DNA from: PFJX01 sp964440155
GTDB lineage: Bacteria; Pseudomonadota; Gammaproteobacteria; Burkholderiales; Thiobacillaceae
Assembly (NCBI GenBank): GCA_964440155.1
Contig: CAYTRH010000001.1
Coordinates: 9,085 to 73,084, forward strand
Direction: 5' to 3'
DNA length: 64,000 bases
Position 1 is the first letter of the stretch. The number at the start of each line of letters is the position of its first letter. A model generated the notes under the pieces. The model saw nothing but the letters and a program-made list of their open reading frames with translations. It ran no database searches and was not told the origin of the DNA. Below, piece by piece: positions 47,216 to 55,694 of the stretch. The translations under genes were made by a program, and so were the position numbers.

Positions 47216-48891
47216 ACCCCCGCCTCCACCTGGTCCTCGAACGCCTGCGGCGCTACCGGACGTGCCAACAGATAGCCCTGCATCAGATCACAACCCTTGT
47301 CGCGTAACAACGCATATTGTGTCTCGTTTTCCACGCCTTCCGCGACCACGCGCAGACCCAGCTCGCGCCCCAGGCTAATAATGGCAGCGACGATGGCCCG
47401 GTCGTTGCCGTCGCTGTCCAGGTCCACCACGAAGGTGCGGTCGATCTTCAGGCTGGACAGCGGAAAGCGCTTGAGGTAGGCGAGCGAGGAATAGCCCGTG
47501 CCGAAGTCGTCGACGGCGAAATTGACGCCGCGTTCGCGCAGCCGCGACAACAGCGCCTGCGCGCGTTCCGGCTCGCGCATCAGCATGCCCTCGGTCAGCT
47601 CCAGGGTCAGCAGCTCGGCCGGCAAGCCCGATTCGTCGAGGGCCCGCTCGATCACGCCGACCAGGTCACCCTGGCGAAACTGGGCCGGCGACAGATTCAC
47701 GGACGCCTGCAAGCGTGCGCCCCAACGCTGGTTCCAGCGCGCCACCTGATGACAGCTCACACGCAGCGACCAGGCGCCCAGGAACGTGATCAGGCCATTG
47801 GCCTCGGCCAGCGGGATGAACTCCGCCGGCGAGACGGCGGCGCCGTCGGTGCGCTGCCAACGCATCAGCGCCTCGACCGCCACCACGTCGCCGCTGGCCG
47901 CAGCGACGATGGGCTGGTAATGCATCTCGAATTCGCCGTTGCGCACGGCGTCGTACATCTGGTCTTCCAACATCAGGCGGCGTTCCGCCAGGGCGCCGCC
48001 CTCCGGCGCATAGACGTGGCAGCGGTTGCGCCCCGCCTGTTTGGCCAGCGACAGTGCGATTCCGGCCTGCTTGAACAGCGCCTCGGCCTCGCCGGCGTGC
48101 TCGGGAAACAGCGCGATGCCGATGCTGGCGGACAAATGGCTCTGGCCGCGGTCATGCTCGAAAGGACGCTGCATCGTCGCCAGCAGTTTGTGCGCCAGCC
48201 GGGCCGCATCTTCGGGGGCGCGCATACCGGGCAGCAGCAACGCGAACTCGTCGCCGCCGATGCGGGTCACGAGGTCATCGCCACGCAGTGCGGTGCGCAG
48301 TCGCCGCGCCGACTCGCACAGGACCCGGTCGCCCAGCGCATGTCCCAGCGCGTCGTTGATCTTCTTGAAGCCGTCGAGGCCCACCAGCAACAAAGCGAAT
48401 CCGTTCGTGCCATCCTGCGGTTGGCCGATCGCCTGAGCGAGCGCACGCATCAGTTCGACGCGAGTGCCCAGGCCGGTGAGCGGGTCACGCGTAGCAGCGT
48501 CGCCCTCGATCCGATGCGTGACCGGGTCGAACTCCCAGGCAGCGAACAACAGCTCCACCCGCCCCGACGCGCCCGGCAGCGGCAGGATACGGCAGGTGGC
48601 CCAACGCTGTGCGCCGTTGCCGGCCAGGAAACGCAGGCTCAGGGCCTGGCGGGCGGCACCGTCACTCGCACGCGCCAGCGCGGCGCGGAGCGCATCGTGG
48701 TGTTCGACGGCCACATGCTGGAATAGCCGGTGTTCGGCCCCCGTCTCCGCCGGTTCGGCGGCACCAAGCCAGCCCAGCCCCGCGGGGGGAATGAACAGGA
48801 AACGCCCGTCCGCGGTCACGCGCGCGAGGAAATCCGCCAGCCGGTCGGCCAGCCGTTCGCCCGTCGCAGCGGCGACGGGCCGTTCGCTCAT
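47197..48891 (-). CDS. Dual GGDEF-EAL cyclic-di-GMP signalling protein
   Basis: A 564-residue cytosolic protein with a PAS-like N-terminal sensor (residues ~15-125), a GGDEF diguanylate cyclase domain (~130-295) and an EAL phosphodiesterase domain (~305-555). The cyclase signature IGGDEFALLLP is intact at 212-216 and the RxxD inhibitory site cannot be seen clearly. The EAL set is complete: VEALMRWQR (Glu340), VNLSPAQFRQ, LTLELTEGML, VDDFGTGYSSLAYLK and LKIDRTFV. Both activities are therefore possible. There is no membrane segment. Its start overlaps the M48 lipoprotein gene stop by four bases. Confidence 0.93.
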   Translation of the reverse strand: MSERPVAAATGERLADRLADFLARVTADGRFLFIPPAGLGWLGAAEPAETGAEHRLFQHVAVEHHDALRAALARASDGAARQALSLRFLAGNGAQRWATCRILPLPGASGRVELLFAAWEFDPVTHRIEGDAATRDPLTGLGTRVELMRALAQAIGQPQDGTNGFALLLVGLDGFKKINDALGHALGDRVLCESARRLRTALRGDDLVTRIGGDEFALLLPGMRAPEDAARLAHKLLATMQRPFEHDRGQSHLSASIGIALFPEHAGEAEALFKQAGIALSLAKQAGRNRCHVYAPEGGALAERRLMLEDQMYDAVRNGEFEMHYQPIVAAASGDVVAVEALMRWQRTDGAAVSPAEFIPLAEANGLITFLGAWSLRVSCHQVARWNQRWGARLQASVNLSPAQFRQGDLVGVIERALDESGLPAELLTLELTEGMLMREPERAQALLSRLRERGVNFAVDDFGTGYSSLAYLKRFPLSSLKIDRTFVVDLDSDGNDRAIVAAIISLGRELGLRVVAEGVENETQYALLRDKGCDLMQGYLLARPVAPQAFEDQVEAGVWRLTP

Positions 48892-50189
48892 TTGACCAAT
48901 CCCCAGCCGCGCAGACGGGCATAGGCATGCTGCGCCTGGCCGCCCTGATTGGTCAGTTGCAGATAGCGGAAATACTCCTGCGCGGCGCCACGGCGGTCCT
49001 GCATCTGTTCCAGCGAATAGCCCTTCAGGAACACCGTGTTGGGGTTACCCGGCAGCAGGCGCTCGAACTCGGTGAACGCCGCCAGAGCCTGATCAGGCTG
49101 GCGTGTCTGCAAGAAGGCAACACCCGCGAGGTGATGCGCTTGGGCCTCGGTGGGATAGACCGCCTTGGCCTGGGCCAGATACGGCTTGGCTTCGTCCGGA
49201 CGCTTCATCGCCATCTGCGTCTTGGCCATCAGCACCAGGCCGGTGTAGTCGTCCGGCGCCAGTTGCAGCGCGCGCCGCATGTGGCCATCGGCGGTTTCGA
49301 ACTTTTTCTGATTCAACATCGCCTCGCCCTTCTGCTGTTCGGCGATCGCCGGTCGCAGCTTGCGCAGGCGGCTGGTATTGTCCATGTAACGCTCGCGCTG
49401 ACGTGGGCGGCGCGCCGCCTCCGCATACGTGGTGGCCAGCGCCCGGCGGGTGTTGTCCAGTCGCTCGGAACTCATCGGGTGCGTCGAGAACATCAGTTCC
49501 AGCGCATTGGGCTTTTCCCGCGCCTGGCTGTTGAGCATGGTCATCAGATCCTCCATGCCCGCCGGGTTGTGTCCGGAGCGCGCCATGTATTCGAGCCCGA
49601 GCGCATCCGCCTCGCGCTCGTTGTCGCGGCTGTAGTGCGCCAACAGCGCACCGCCGCCGATGTTGCCGATCATCTGCGCCAGCGCGCCGTATTGCGGTTG
49701 CTTGTCCGCGGCGGCGATGCTGATGCCAGCCACCACGGCTTCCAGCAGTGTGCCCTTGGCCTGGCGTTCGGCGTGATGGCGCGCGTTGACATGGCCCAGT
49801 TCGTGGCCGAGCAGCGCCGCCAGTTCGTCCTCGCTCTGCATCTCCAGCAGGATGCCACGTGTGGCGGCGATGGTCCCGCCTGGAAAGGCATAGGCGTTGA
49901 CGTAGTTGGCATTGACCACGTTGACGTTGTAGGGCATGTCCGGGCGATGGGTGCGCGCCGCCATGTCCTTGCCCAAGGCGCCGACATAGCGGTTCAACTC
50001 GGCGTCGCGCGTGATGCCATAGTCCTCCGACAACTGGTGCGGCGAGTGCTGGCGATCCAGTGCGATCTCCTGCTCCTTGCTCATCATCACGAAAGTGGTC
50101 CGGCCGGTAACCGGGTCGGTGGCGCAGCCGGTCAACCAGATGGATGCGCCCAGACCCGGGAGCGTCCAGATGAAATCTCGTCTATTCAT
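48888..50189 (-). CDS. M48 metalloprotease lipoprotein, BepA-like, with TPR repeats
   Basis: BepA-type proteases check folding of LptD and other outer membrane proteins. The 433-residue precursor has a lipoprotein signal with lipobox LTGC (Cys22), a zinc motif AALLGHELGHVNARHH (His129, Glu130, His133), a third ligand region READALGLEYMA, and TPR repeats from ~290 (AKAVYPTEAQAHHLAGVAFL, YFRYLQLTNQGG). The N-terminal MNRRDF resembles a twin-arginine signal but only two basic residues are present. It is coupled to mnmA by a four-base overlap. Confidence 0.9.
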   Translation of the reverse strand: MNRRDFIWTLPGLGASIWLTGCATDPVTGRTTFVMMSKEQEIALDRQHSPHQLSEDYGITRDAELNRYVGALGKDMAARTHRPDMPYNVNVVNANYVNAYAFPGGTIAATRGILLEMQSEDELAALLGHELGHVNARHHAERQAKGTLLEAVVAGISIAAADKQPQYGALAQMIGNIGGGALLAHYSRDNEREADALGLEYMARSGHNPAGMEDLMTMLNSQAREKPNALELMFSTHPMSSERLDNTRRALATTYAEAARRPRQRERYMDNTSRLRKLRPAIAEQQKGEAMLNQKKFETADGHMRRALQLAPDDYTGLVLMAKTQMAMKRPDEAKPYLAQAKAVYPTEAQAHHLAGVAFLQTRQPDQALAAFTEFERLLPGNPNTVFLKGYSLEQMQDRRGAAQEYFRYLQLTNQGGQAQHAYARLRGWGLVK

Positions 50190-51319
50190 TGCACTAAATC
50201 CGCTTGTTGATAATCGACATTAACTTGTTCAGGGCCGTCGGCCAGCGTCGCCGCGATGATGCCACCGCCCAGGCAGACCTCGTCATCGTAGATCACCACC
50301 GACTGGCCGGGGGTGACCGCCCACTGCGGCGTGGCGAAATCGACGCGCATGCGGTCGTGGTCCAGGACGCTGATCACACAGCCGGCATCGCGCTGCCGGT
50401 AACGTGTCTTGGCCGCATAACGCGCGCCCACGCGTGGCGGTGCGCCCACCCAGTGCAGGTCTTCGGCGATCAGCGAGGTCGCGCTCAACAGCGGATGGTC
50501 ATGTCCCTGGACCACGATCAACCGGTTGTGTTCCAGATCCTTGCCGGCGACAAACCAGGCCGCTCCTTCGGCCGCCGCACGGATGCCGCCGATGCCCAGG
50601 CCCTTGCGCTGGCCCAGGGTGTAATACATCAGCCCCTGGTGGCGCCCTACCACCTGGCCTGCGGGTGTCACCATGTCGCCCGGCTCGATCGGCATGTAGC
50701 GCTGCAGAAAGGCACGAAACGGCCGTTCGCCGATGAAACAGATGCCGGTGCTGTCCTTCTTGCCGGCCACCGGCAATCCGGCCGCGCGTGCCAGATCGCG
50801 CACTTGCGGCTTGGTCAACTCGCCCAGCGGGAACAGCGCACGCGCGATCTGCGCCTGGCTCAGCCGGTACAGGAAATAGCTCTGGTCCTTGTCGCCATCC
50901 ACGCCCTTGAGCAACTCGCGCGTCGGCGATTCGCCGCGCAGGCGCGCGTAATGGCCGGTGGCGATGTGGTCGGCACCCAGACCCAGGGCATGGTCGAGAA
51001 AAGCCTTGAACTTGATCTCGGCGTTGCACAGCACGTCGGGATTGGGCGTGCGCCCGGCCCGGTACTCGTGCAGGAAATGCGCGAACACGCGCTCGCGGTA
51101 GGCGGCGCTGAAGTTGACCAGATCGACCTCGATGTCCAGCGCGTCGCCGATCGCCAGCGCATCCAGGAAGTCCTGACGCGCCGGGCAGGCGGGATCGTCG
51201 TCGTCGTCTTCCCAGTTCTTCATGAATACGCCGGTCACCTCATGGCCTTGCTGGCGCAGCAGCCATGCGGTGACGGCGGAATCGACCCCGCCGGAGAGAC
51301 CGACGACCACGCGGCTCAT
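50186..51319 (-). CDS. mnmA: tRNA-specific 2-thiouridylase MnmA
   Basis: MnmA installs 2-thiouridine at wobble position 34 of tRNA-Lys, -Glu and -Gln. The 377-residue protein starts RVVVGLSGGVDSAVTAWLL (PP-loop), has the NPDVLCNAEIKFKAFL segment with the catalytic Cys, GHYARL, KDQSYFLYRLSQAQI, DSTGICFIGERPF with the second Cys, and the C-terminal beta domain (TPGQSVVIYDDEVCLGGG). The ATG is used because a longer frame overlaps nudJ. The nudJ-mnmA pair also occurs in E. coli. Confidence 0.97.
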   Translation of the reverse strand: MSRVVVGLSGGVDSAVTAWLLRQQGHEVTGVFMKNWEDDDDDPACPARQDFLDALAIGDALDIEVDLVNFSAAYRERVFAHFLHEYRAGRTPNPDVLCNAEIKFKAFLDHALGLGADHIATGHYARLRGESPTRELLKGVDGDKDQSYFLYRLSQAQIARALFPLGELTKPQVRDLARAAGLPVAGKKDSTGICFIGERPFRAFLQRYMPIEPGDMVTPAGQVVGRHQGLMYYTLGQRKGLGIGGIRAAAEGAAWFVAGKDLEHNRLIVVQGHDHPLLSATSLIAEDLHWVGAPPRVGARYAAKTRYRQRDAGCVISVLDHDRMRVDFATPQWAVTPGQSVVIYDDEVCLGGGIIAATLADGPEQVNVDYQQADLVQ

Positions 51320-51780
51320 GATGCGTCGCCGAATTCCGCCAGCAGATCGAGCGGAAAGCGGCGCCCGGTGTGAAAATCGTCGACGCAACGTTGCAGCAGC
51401 GGACTGCGGTGGCGGGCGCGCACAGCGGCGATCTCCGCGGGTGTCAGCCAGGCCGTGCGCAGGATGCCTTCATCCAGCGGCGCGGTGGGATCGAAGCCGG
51501 TGACCACGCCGGTGAAGGCGAAACGCAGGTAGGTGCGCTCGGCATGCGCGGGTGACGTCCAGCGGTAGACACCGAGCAGTTCGGTCGGCTCGAAATGGTG
51601 CGCGGTCTCCTCGAAGGTCTCGCGTCGCACCGCGTCCAGCAACGACTCGCCGGGTTCGAGATGGCCGGCCGGCTGATTGAAGCGCAGACCGTCCTCGGTG
51701 CGCTCCTCGACCAGCAGAAAGCGGCCGTCCTGCTCGATCACGGCGGCCACCACGACATGGGGTTTCCAGATTGCGCTCAT
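51316..51780 (-). CDS. nudJ: NUDIX hydrolase, NudJ-like
   Basis: NudJ (YmfB) hydrolyses nucleoside and thiamine pyrophosphates. The 154-residue protein has the family pattern ERTEDGLRFNQPAGHLEPGE, a Nudix box GHLEPGESLLDAVRRETFEE followed by TAHH where the consensus Gly is replaced by Ala, RWTSPAHAERTYLRFAF, and LRSPLL-like RHRSPLLQRCVDDF. The substitution in the box is outside the metal-binding Glu residues, so activity is likely. It opens a minus-strand chain of overlapping genes. Confidence 0.86.
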   Translation of the reverse strand: MSAIWKPHVVVAAVIEQDGRFLLVEERTEDGLRFNQPAGHLEPGESLLDAVRRETFEETAHHFEPTELLGVYRWTSPAHAERTYLRFAFTGVVTGFDPTAPLDEGILRTAWLTPAEIAAVRARHRSPLLQRCVDDFHTGRRFPLDLLAEFGDAS

Positions 51781-51879
51781 GGGGAAGGACGCGGCCGGGC
51801 GGCCCCGGCCCGGTCACCTGCGGGCAGTGTCGATGCCGGGATTGTAGGCGCTGCGCCCGTGGCGCGGGGGAGTCGAATC

Positions 51880-51954
51880 TGGTGGGCAGTACTGGGATCG
51901 AACCAGTGGCCCCCGCCGTGTGAAGGCGGTGCTCTACCGCTGAGCTAACTGCCC
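51880..51954 (-). tRNA. tRNA-Val(CAC)
   Basis: A 75-base cloverleaf on the minus strand: acceptor GGGCAGT pairs with ACTGCCC, then A73 and an encoded CCA; D arm AGCTCAGCGGTAGAGC; anticodon stem CCGCC/GGCGG around loop TTCACAC (anticodon CAC, Val); T arm with GGTTCGATCC. All invariant positions checked are present. Confidence 0.97.
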
Positions 51955-51967
51955 GAAAGAGGCGCGC

Positions 51968-51997
51968 ATTCTAAAGAAACGGGCGGATCGCGGTCAA
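51968..51997 (-). promoter_or_regulatory. tRNA-Val promoter
   Basis: TTGACC (51992-51997) and TAGAAT (51968-51973) on the minus strand with an 18-base spacer, 14 bases before the mature 5' end. Both boxes match consensus at five of six and five of six positions respectively. Confidence 0.8.
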
Positions 51998-52061
51998 AGG
52001 CTTTTTCGCCTGCCCGGGGGCTCCGGTCGCGCCGTGCATGGGATGGGATGCGGCGTTCCAG

Positions 52062-52067
52062 TAAAAT
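52062..52067 (+). promoter_or_regulatory. Candidate gltX -10 box
   Basis: TAAAAT 29 bases before the gltX ATG; no convincing -35. Listed because it is the only A/T-rich -10-like hexamer between the tRNA promoter and gltX. Confidence 0.35.
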
Positions 52068-52095
52068 GCCGCACTTTTCCGCTACCTCGCGCATC

Positions 52096-53508
52096 ATGGT
52101 CCGCACCCGCTTCGCGCCCTCCCCCACCGGCTATCTGCATATCGGCGGTGCCCGCACCGCGCTGTTCTCGTGGGCGTTCGCGCGCAGGATGGGGGGTGAG
52201 TTCGTGCTGCGCATCGAGGATACCGATCTGGAGCGCTCGACCCAGGCTTCGGTGCAGGCGATCCTGGACGGCATGGCTTGGCTGGGCCTGGACTGGGACG
52301 AGGGACCGTACTACCAGATGCAGCGTCTGGAGCGGTATCGGGCCGTGGTCGACGAACTGCTCGAGGCCGGCCATGCGTACTACTGCTACGCCAGCAAGGA
52401 TGAACTGGATGCCATGCGCGAAGCGCAGAAAGCACGCGGCGAGAAGCCGCGTTACGACGGACGCTGGCGCCCGGAACCGGGCAAGACCCTGCCGTCGCCG
52501 CCCGCCGGCGTGACGCCGGTGATCCGCTTCCGCACGCCGCGCGAGGGTGAAGTCACCTTCCACGACATGATCAAGGGGCCGATCACGGTCGCCAACGCGG
52601 AACTGGACGATCTGGTGATCATGCGCGGCGACGGCGTGCCCACCTACAACTTCGGCGTGGTGGTCGACGACTGGGACATGCGCATCAGTCACGTCATCCG
52701 CGGCGACGATCATGTCAACAACACGCCACGGCAGATCAACATCCTGAAGGCCCTGGGCGCGCCCATTCCCACGTACGCGCACGTGCCGATGATCCTCGGC
52801 CAGGACGGCGAACGCCTGTCGAAGCGGCACGGCGCGGTCTCGGTATTGCAGTACCGTGACGAGGGCTATCTGCCGGAGGCGCTGCTCAACTATCTCGCGC
52901 GCCTGGGCTGGAGCCACGGCGATGACGAGAAGTTCGACGCGCGCCAGTTCGTCGAGTGGTTCGACGTCACCCATGTCAGTCATTCCGCCGCGCGCTTCGA
53001 CATGGCCAAGCTGACCTGGCTCAATCAGCAATACCTGAAGGAGGCGGACGATGCGCGCCTGGCCGAACTGGTGCGGCCGTTCCTCGCGGCCCAAGGCATC
53101 ACCGCGGCCGACGATGCCCGCTTGACGGCGCTGGTCGGCCTGGTCAAGGAGCGGGTCGCGACCTTGGCCGAGCTGGCCGACGCGCTGCACATCTACTACC
53201 ACCAGACGCTGCCGGACGAGGCCGAGGTGCGCGCCAAGCTGGTCGCAGCGGCCGTGCCGGCGTTCGAGGCGCTGCGCGCGGCGTTCGCTGAAGTCGCCTG
53301 GGAGGCACCGGCGCTGGGCGCGTTGATCAAGGACACGGCGCAGAACCATGGCCTGAAGATGGGTCAGGTCGGCATGCCGTTGCGTCTGGTGTTGTTCGGC
53401 ACGGCACAAACACCCGCCATCGACCAGACGCTGGCGCTGCTCGGGCGCGCCGAGACTTTGCGCCGTTTCGATGCAGCCTGGCCTCGGGTGCGCGCAGCGC
53501 TGGCTTGA
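52096..53508 (+). CDS. gltX: Glutamate-tRNA ligase
   Basis: GltX charges tRNA-Glu. The 470-residue class I synthetase has VRTRFAPSPTGYLHIGGART (HIGH-like), LRIEDTDLERS, VVDDWDMRISHVIRGDDHV, and the KMSKS-like GERLSKRHGAVSV, with the C-terminal anticodon domain ending LRRFDAAWPRVRAALA. The ATG directly before VRTRFAP is used. Length matches the bacterial type. Confidence 0.97.
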   Translation: MVRTRFAPSPTGYLHIGGARTALFSWAFARRMGGEFVLRIEDTDLERSTQASVQAILDGMAWLGLDWDEGPYYQMQRLERYRAVVDELLEAGHAYYCYASKDELDAMREAQKARGEKPRYDGRWRPEPGKTLPSPPAGVTPVIRFRTPREGEVTFHDMIKGPITVANAELDDLVIMRGDGVPTYNFGVVVDDWDMRISHVIRGDDHVNNTPRQINILKALGAPIPTYAHVPMILGQDGERLSKRHGAVSVLQYRDEGYLPEALLNYLARLGWSHGDDEKFDARQFVEWFDVTHVSHSAARFDMAKLTWLNQQYLKEADDARLAELVRPFLAAQGITAADDARLTALVGLVKERVATLAELADALHIYYHQTLPDEAEVRAKLVAAAVPAFEALRAAFAEVAWEAPALGALIKDTAQNHGLKMGQVGMPLRLVLFGTAQTPAIDQTLALLGRAETLRRFDAAWPRVRAALA

Positions 53509-53597
53509 GCCGCCGCGAGGTGGAGCAAACCCGACCGGCACGGCTACAATCGCCGGCCGCGACCCCTCCGATAACGACTAAGCCAAAACGCGTAGCC

Positions 53598-54218
53598 ATG
53601 TCCAGCAAGATGAAGCTCATCGGTTCCCTGACCAGCCCGTTCGTGCGCAAGGTGCGCCTGGTCGCCGCGGAAAAGTTCATCGAATACGAATTCGTCGTCG
53701 ACGTGCCGTGGGATGACGCCACACACGTGCCCGATTTCAACCCGCTGGGCAAGGTGCCGGTGTGGGTGCAGGAGGACGGCAAGGCGTTGTACGACTCGCG
53801 CGTGATTGTCGAGTACTTGGACAACATCAGCCCGGCCGGGCACGTACTGCCCAAGGAGCCGCGGCCGCGCATCGTGGTCAAGCGCTGGGAAGCCCTGGCC
53901 GACGGCGTGTGCGATGCCGCCGCGCTGGTCCACCTGGAAAAGAAGCGTCCGCTGGCGCAGCAGAACGCCGACTGGATAGGCCGGCAGATGGGCAAGGTGC
54001 GCGCCGGTCTGAAGTGCATGAGCGACGATCTGGGTCAGCAGACCTGGTGCACCGGCGAGATGTTCTGTCTGGCGGACATCGCGCTGGGTTGCGCGCTGGG
54101 TTATCTGGAGTTCCGTTTCCCGGAGATCGACTGGCGGCGCGACCATCCCAACCTGTCCGAAGTGTATGACCGGCTGATGCAGCGCCCCACGTTCAGGGAT
54201 ACCGCACCGATAGGCTGA
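53598..54218 (+). CDS. sspA: Stringent starvation protein A (SspA), GST-fold
   Basis: SspA is a glutathione-transferase-fold protein without GST activity that binds RNA polymerase and sigma70. At 206 residues it has the family length. Seen: a thioredoxin-like N-domain (MKLIGSLTSPFVRKVRLV, FNPLGKVPVWVQEDGKALYD, SRVIVEYLDNI) and a helical C-domain (CLADIALGCALGYLEFRFPE). The residue after SPF is Val rather than Cys, consistent with a non-catalytic protein. An ordinary GST is the alternative. The usual sspB partner is not adjacent. Confidence 0.78.
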   Translation: MSSKMKLIGSLTSPFVRKVRLVAAEKFIEYEFVVDVPWDDATHVPDFNPLGKVPVWVQEDGKALYDSRVIVEYLDNISPAGHVLPKEPRPRIVVKRWEALADGVCDAAALVHLEKKRPLAQQNADWIGRQMGKVRAGLKCMSDDLGQQTWCTGEMFCLADIALGCALGYLEFRFPEIDWRRDHPNLSEVYDRLMQRPTFRDTAPIG

Positions 54219-54224
54219 GCGCAT

Positions 54225-54248
54225 CGGTGCCGCCGGCCGGCGGCACCG
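54225..54248. terminator. Perfect 24-bp palindrome after sspA
   Basis: CGGTGCCGCCGG followed directly by its exact reverse complement, six bases after the sspA stop. It forms a very stable 10-11 bp hairpin but has no T run, so it is a processing or Rho-type stop element, or a repeat; symmetrical, so no strand can be assigned. Confidence 0.6.
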
Positions 54249-54331
54249 CACATCTGCCGCACCCGAGCTACATTGAAACTGAAGCCGTTCGTGATGCCGC
54301 ACGACGCGCGGCGTAACCTGGTGGAGGTGAC

Positions 54332-55138
54332 ATGTTGCAAGTGCGTCCCGCCGCGGTCGCGGGTCTGTTCTATCCCGATGACCCGCGGCGTCTGCGTGAT
54401 CAACTGACCGAGTATCTGTCCGCCGCCGCGGAGAACCCGGGCCTGCGACCCAAGGCCCTGGTCGCGCCGCACGCCGGTTATGTCTATTCCGGCCCGATCG
54501 CAGCGCGCGCCTATGCGCTGCTGCGCCCCTGGCGCGCTTCGATCCGCCGTGTGGTGCTGCTCGGGCCGGTGCACCATGTCTGGGTCACCGGACTGGCGTT
54601 GCCCGGTGTCGATGCGTTCGTCACGCCGTTGGGGCAGGTCATGCTCGACCGCGATGCCGTGGCCGAGGTTGCCCGACTGCCGGGCGTGGAGACCCTGCCT
54701 GCCGCGCACGCACGCGAGCACTCCCTGGAGGTCCATCTGCCCTTCCTGCAGACCGCCTTGGCGGACTTCCGGCTGGTGCCGCTGGCCGTGGGCGGCGCCG
54801 ATGCCGAGCAGGTGGCGGGCGTACTCGATCACTTGTGGGGCGGCGATGAAACGCTGATCGTGGTCAGTTCGGATCTGTCGCATTACCTGCCCTACGACCT
54901 GGCGCGCCGGGTCGACGACGCCACGGCGCACGCCATCCTGGCGCTCGACGACCATCTCGTCGGCGAACAGGCCTGCGGCGCTCATCCGCTCAACGGGCTG
55001 TTGCGCTGCGCACGCCGGCGCGGCCTGACGCCGCACCTGTTGGACCTGCGCAATTCCGGCGATACCGCCGGCGATCGGCAGCGTGTGGTCGGCTACGGCG
55101 CATTCGCGTTCACGGAGGCCGCGCATGGCCGCGCTTGA
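54332..55138 (+). CDS. AmmeMemoRadiSam system protein B (MEMO1 family)
   Basis: A 268-residue MEMO1-like protein of the three-gene AmmeMemoRadiSam group. Seen: VRPAAVAGLFYPDDPRRLRD at the start, LVAPHAGYVYSGPIAARAYA, VVLLGPVHHVWVTGLAL, REHSLEVHLPFLQ, VVSSDLSHYLPYD and GEQACGAHPLNGLL. The likely metal ligands of MEMO1 correspond to His47, His81 and Cys215, all present. Human MEMO1 binds metal and resembles extradiol dioxygenases; the bacterial role is not something I can state. A GGTGG-type ribosome site precedes the ATG. It overlaps the next gene by 14 bases. Confidence 0.93.
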   Translation: MLQVRPAAVAGLFYPDDPRRLRDQLTEYLSAAAENPGLRPKALVAPHAGYVYSGPIAARAYALLRPWRASIRRVVLLGPVHHVWVTGLALPGVDAFVTPLGQVMLDRDAVAEVARLPGVETLPAAHAREHSLEVHLPFLQTALADFRLVPLAVGGADAEQVAGVLDHLWGGDETLIVVSSDLSHYLPYDLARRVDDATAHAILALDDHLVGEQACGAHPLNGLLRCARRRGLTPHLLDLRNSGDTAGDRQRVVGYGAFAFTEAAHGRA

Positions 55139-55694
55139 GCCACGGCAGGGGCGCGTGCTGCTGGCGCTGGCGCGCGACGCCATCGCACGGGCATTGGGGC
55201 AGGCCGGCACCGTCACCGTGTCGCCCGAAGACGCCGCCTGGCTGGATGTTCCAGGTGCGACCTTCGTCACCTTGACCCAACAAGGCGCATTGCGCGGCTG
55301 CATCGGCTCGCTGGAAGCGCGCCGCAAGCTGCGCGACGACGTCGTCGCCAATGCCCGGGCCGCGGCCTTTGCCGATCCGCGCTTTGCGCCGCTGACGGCA
55401 GACGAACTGGCGCGAACGCGGGTCGAAGTCTCGGTGCTGAGTACACCCGAGCCGATGCCGTGGGCGGATGAAGCCGATGCGCTGGCCCGGCTGCGCCCGG
55501 GCATCGACGGCGTGATCCTGGAGTGCGGCCGGCACCGCGCCACCTTCCTGCCGCAGGTGTGGACCCAGTTGCCCGAGCCGCGCGCGTTCATGGCGCATTT
55601 GAAACAGAAGGCCGGGCTCGATGCCGGCTTCTGGTCGCCGGATGTGCGCCTCGCCCGCTACACGGTGCAGAAGTTCCAGGAGGATGCCGCATGA
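55125..55694 (+). CDS. AmmeMemoRadiSam system protein A (AMMECR1 domain)
   Basis: A 189-residue AMMECR1-domain protein. The signature GALRGCIGSLEARR is present at about residues 54-67, along with VANARAAAFADPRFAPLTADE, TRVEVSVLSTPEPM, DGVILECGRHRATFLPQVWT and the ending GLDAGFWSPDVRLARYTVQ. The start at 55125 overlaps the MEMO gene end by 14 bases and is the first Met before the domain. The family has a proposed catalytic-like pocket around the conserved Cys of RGCIG; function is unproven. Confidence 0.93.
   Translation: MAALEPRQGRVLLALARDAIARALGQAGTVTVSPEDAAWLDVPGATFVTLTQQGALRGCIGSLEARRKLRDDVVANARAAAFADPRFAPLTADELARTRVEVSVLSTPEPMPWADEADALARLRPGIDGVILECGRHRATFLPQVWTQLPEPRAFMAHLKQKAGLDAGFWSPDVRLARYTVQKFQEDAA

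Noticed and set aside
47317..48726. 469-codon plus-strand frame
   Set aside because: Antisense to the intact GGDEF-EAL gene; no motif.
51994..53541. 515-codon minus-strand frame
   Set aside because: Antisense to gltX and overlapping tRNA flank; His/Arg-rich product without domain features.
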